This document shows, piece after piece, positions 62,635-64,000 of a DNA stretch of 64,000 bases. The notes below the pieces were generated by a model, which did not search any database, was not told where the DNA came from, and saw only the letters and a program-made list of their open reading frames with translations. Origin of the DNA: Ryuthela nishihirai (taxonomy: Eukaryota > Arthropoda > Arachnida > Araneae > Heptathelidae); NCBI GenBank assembly GCA_038380435.1, contig JAWZYU010000020.1:38596307-38660306 (forward strand), read 5' to 3'. Position 1 is the stretch's first letter. Each line of letters opens with the position of its first letter. The translations under genes were made by a program, and so were the position numbers.

Positions 62635-63337
62635 AATTGTCCTACTTCTCATTCTTCCAGCATTGTTTCTCTATTTTACAAACGTGCAAATAAATAAGTA
62701 AATTGCAAAATGAAAATATTAATCAGGTCCTAAGCACATATTGTGAACGTGGTACGATTTATCAAACACAAAATCCAATTCAGAAAGTGTTTATTGGTAA
62801 TATTTGGAGGAGTAACACTCTACAAGTCAAATATTTCTTATATTATTAGGTATTTATAATAAAGTTTTGCGCGAAAAGTATGCTGATTCTATATAAGTGA
62901 AAACTATATTTAGTCCTCACACACTTATACAAGCAAAAAAATCAATGAACTGGTGATACCAGACCAGAAAGCTCTTTTATACGAAAATTCTTTGGAGAAT
63001 GTTCTAATGGAATTGGAAAAATTGCTGGTGAAACAACTGAAAAAATTTAGGCAAAAAATTAGTTCTTCTTTATCTTAGCTACCGCAATCATATACTCCTA
63101 TGAATAAAACAGATGTTTGAAAACACGAAAAGGAAAGTTGATAATATTTTCAGAAAATACTTTTTTTTAACATTTGAACATGAATGGTTTTAATGGACCC
63201 GTCTTAGCCAAGTTACACTCAGTGTTACTTAAACCTTTCTCAGCTTTTAAAGTTGCTATCCTCCAGGTGAGAGATTGCTGTCAGTTAATCAGGCCACCCT
63301 TCTACCATAACTTTTACCATCTAGTTCTTAACTTTTC
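62635..63337. other. Unique AT-rich sequence
   Basis: No recognised gene or repeat. Confidence 0.4.
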
Positions 63338-63349
63338 TTTACCCACTGG

Positions 63350-63737
63350 GGGGGGGGGGGGGGGGGCTCAGTCGGTAGCGCGCCGGGCTCGTAATATGTA
63401 GTTCCCAGGTTCGAGTCCCAGCTGGGTCAGCTTTGAGATTTATCTCCGCAAAATTCCCCGCTCTGCCCACGGTCAATAGGGGACACCGATGGGCTTGGAA
63501 AGGCCGCCGTCCGTCGGATGGGACGTTGAGCCGTGGCCCCGTGTGCGGGAGAGCCATACCCTGTGAACGTTAAAGAACACGCTGGATAGCCTTGACGGGA
63601 AGCTACCATCTGTCTCCCAACAGCTGTTCCAGTGGGTCCCCTCCCCCAACCTTCTCTGAGCCTTCGGGGTACATGTGACCTGGCCATTTAGCCCATGGTG
63701 TGCAAAAAAGTGTCGCTCAGAGGTAAAACAACCCAAC
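63350..63737 (+). repeat. SINE-A, full length, G-run head, with 12-bp TSD
   Basis: The head begins with a run of about 19 G. The TSD tttacccactgg (63338-63349) and tttagccactgg (63738-63749) differ at one base. Confidence 0.93.
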
Positions 63738-63754
63738 TTTAGCCACTGGAGAGT

Positions 63755-64000
63755 TATTAGTAGACAGATGGAGTCTTCTACACTTTCTACATAACTTTGC
63801 CCATCTATTTCTCATCAAGAATTCCATTAGATTGCTCACAAGAGGCTCCATCTGTCTCTTAACAAGAATTCAACTAGATTACTCACAGGAGGTTCCCACC
63901 TGTCACTTAACAGAAATTCCACTAGATTGTTCACAAGAAGTTCCCATCTTTATCTTAACAAGAGTTCCACTAGATTACTCATAAGACTCCATTTGTCGTT
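63755..64000. repeat. 47-bp tandem array derived from SINE-A, runs off the window
   Basis: The unit aggctccatctgtctcttaa plus caagaattccactagattac plus tcacag repeats with 47-48 bp spacing (63821, 63868, 63915, 63963). It corresponds to the SINE-A segment aggctaccatctgtctccca plus acagctgttccagtgggtc. Confidence 0.75.

Overview
This is a repeat-dense, AT-rich stretch of a large eukaryotic genome. It is most likely arthropod, and a spider or other chelicerate is my best guess. That guess rests on the repeat mix (long tRNA-headed SINEs, several Tc1/mariner-type elements, Helitron and I/Jockey-like LINE sequence) and is not proven by any single-copy gene. I found no intact host gene. Every long open frame I can explain belongs to a transposable element. 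Most of the many 60-130 codon open frames are antisense readings of one SINE family.

The dominant component is a tRNA-derived SINE, called SINE-A here, about 385 bp when full length. Its head carries Pol III box A (tggctcagtcgg) and box B (ggttcgagtcc), followed by a long unrelated body. The tail is gtaaaacaaccc followed by short AACCC-type repeats. I count about fifty copies or fragments on both strands, at all ages, and most young copies have clear 8-14 bp target-site duplications (TSDs). Two other tRNA-derived families are present: SINE-B (about 190-215 bp, ending gctgcttgagggggta) and SINE-C (about 150 bp).

Layout. 0-8 kb: nested SINE-A copies, an 11-unit 58-bp tandem array (2663-3294) and foldback MITEs. 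8.3-14.95 kb: a terminal-inverted-repeat element split by a nearly intact non-LTR retrotransposon on the minus strand (ORF1 with zinc knuckles; ORF2 with endonuclease, reverse transcriptase and RNase H, broken by one frameshift in an A-run). 15-20 kb: SINE-C, SINE-B and SINE-A copies and a tandem satellite made of headless SINE-A bodies (18.4-19.9 kb). 20-26 kb: SINEs and a 635-bp solo LTR with a 5-bp TSD. 26.9-29.05 kb: a full-length dead Tc1-like transposon carrying a SINE-A and a SINE-B. 29.8-31.6 kb: a decayed CR1-like LINE with a Tc1-like relic inside it. 32.2-33.5 kb: another decayed DDE transposon with a SINE-A inside. 34-37 kb: MITEs and a hAT-type MITE with an 8-bp TSD. 40-41 kb: 40-bp arrays inside SINE-A remnants. 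43.2-45.1 kb: a dead Tc1-like element and a Helitron 3' end with a helicase fragment. 50 kb: another Tc1-like relic with a SINE-A inside. 52.4-54.25 kb: a minisatellite with 42-bp subunits and 85- and 168-bp higher-order periods. 54.7-64 kb: several minisatellites, three of them built from SINE-A segments.

The most striking theme is that SINE-A keeps generating tandem repeats. At least five arrays are made from SINE-A body segments, and several still have recognisable SINE-A sequence on both sides. Independent SINE-A copies also begin at the same base just downstream of the tRNA T-loop. Within this window the sequence history is best read as layers of transposon insertion into transposon, dated relative to each other by nesting and TSDs.
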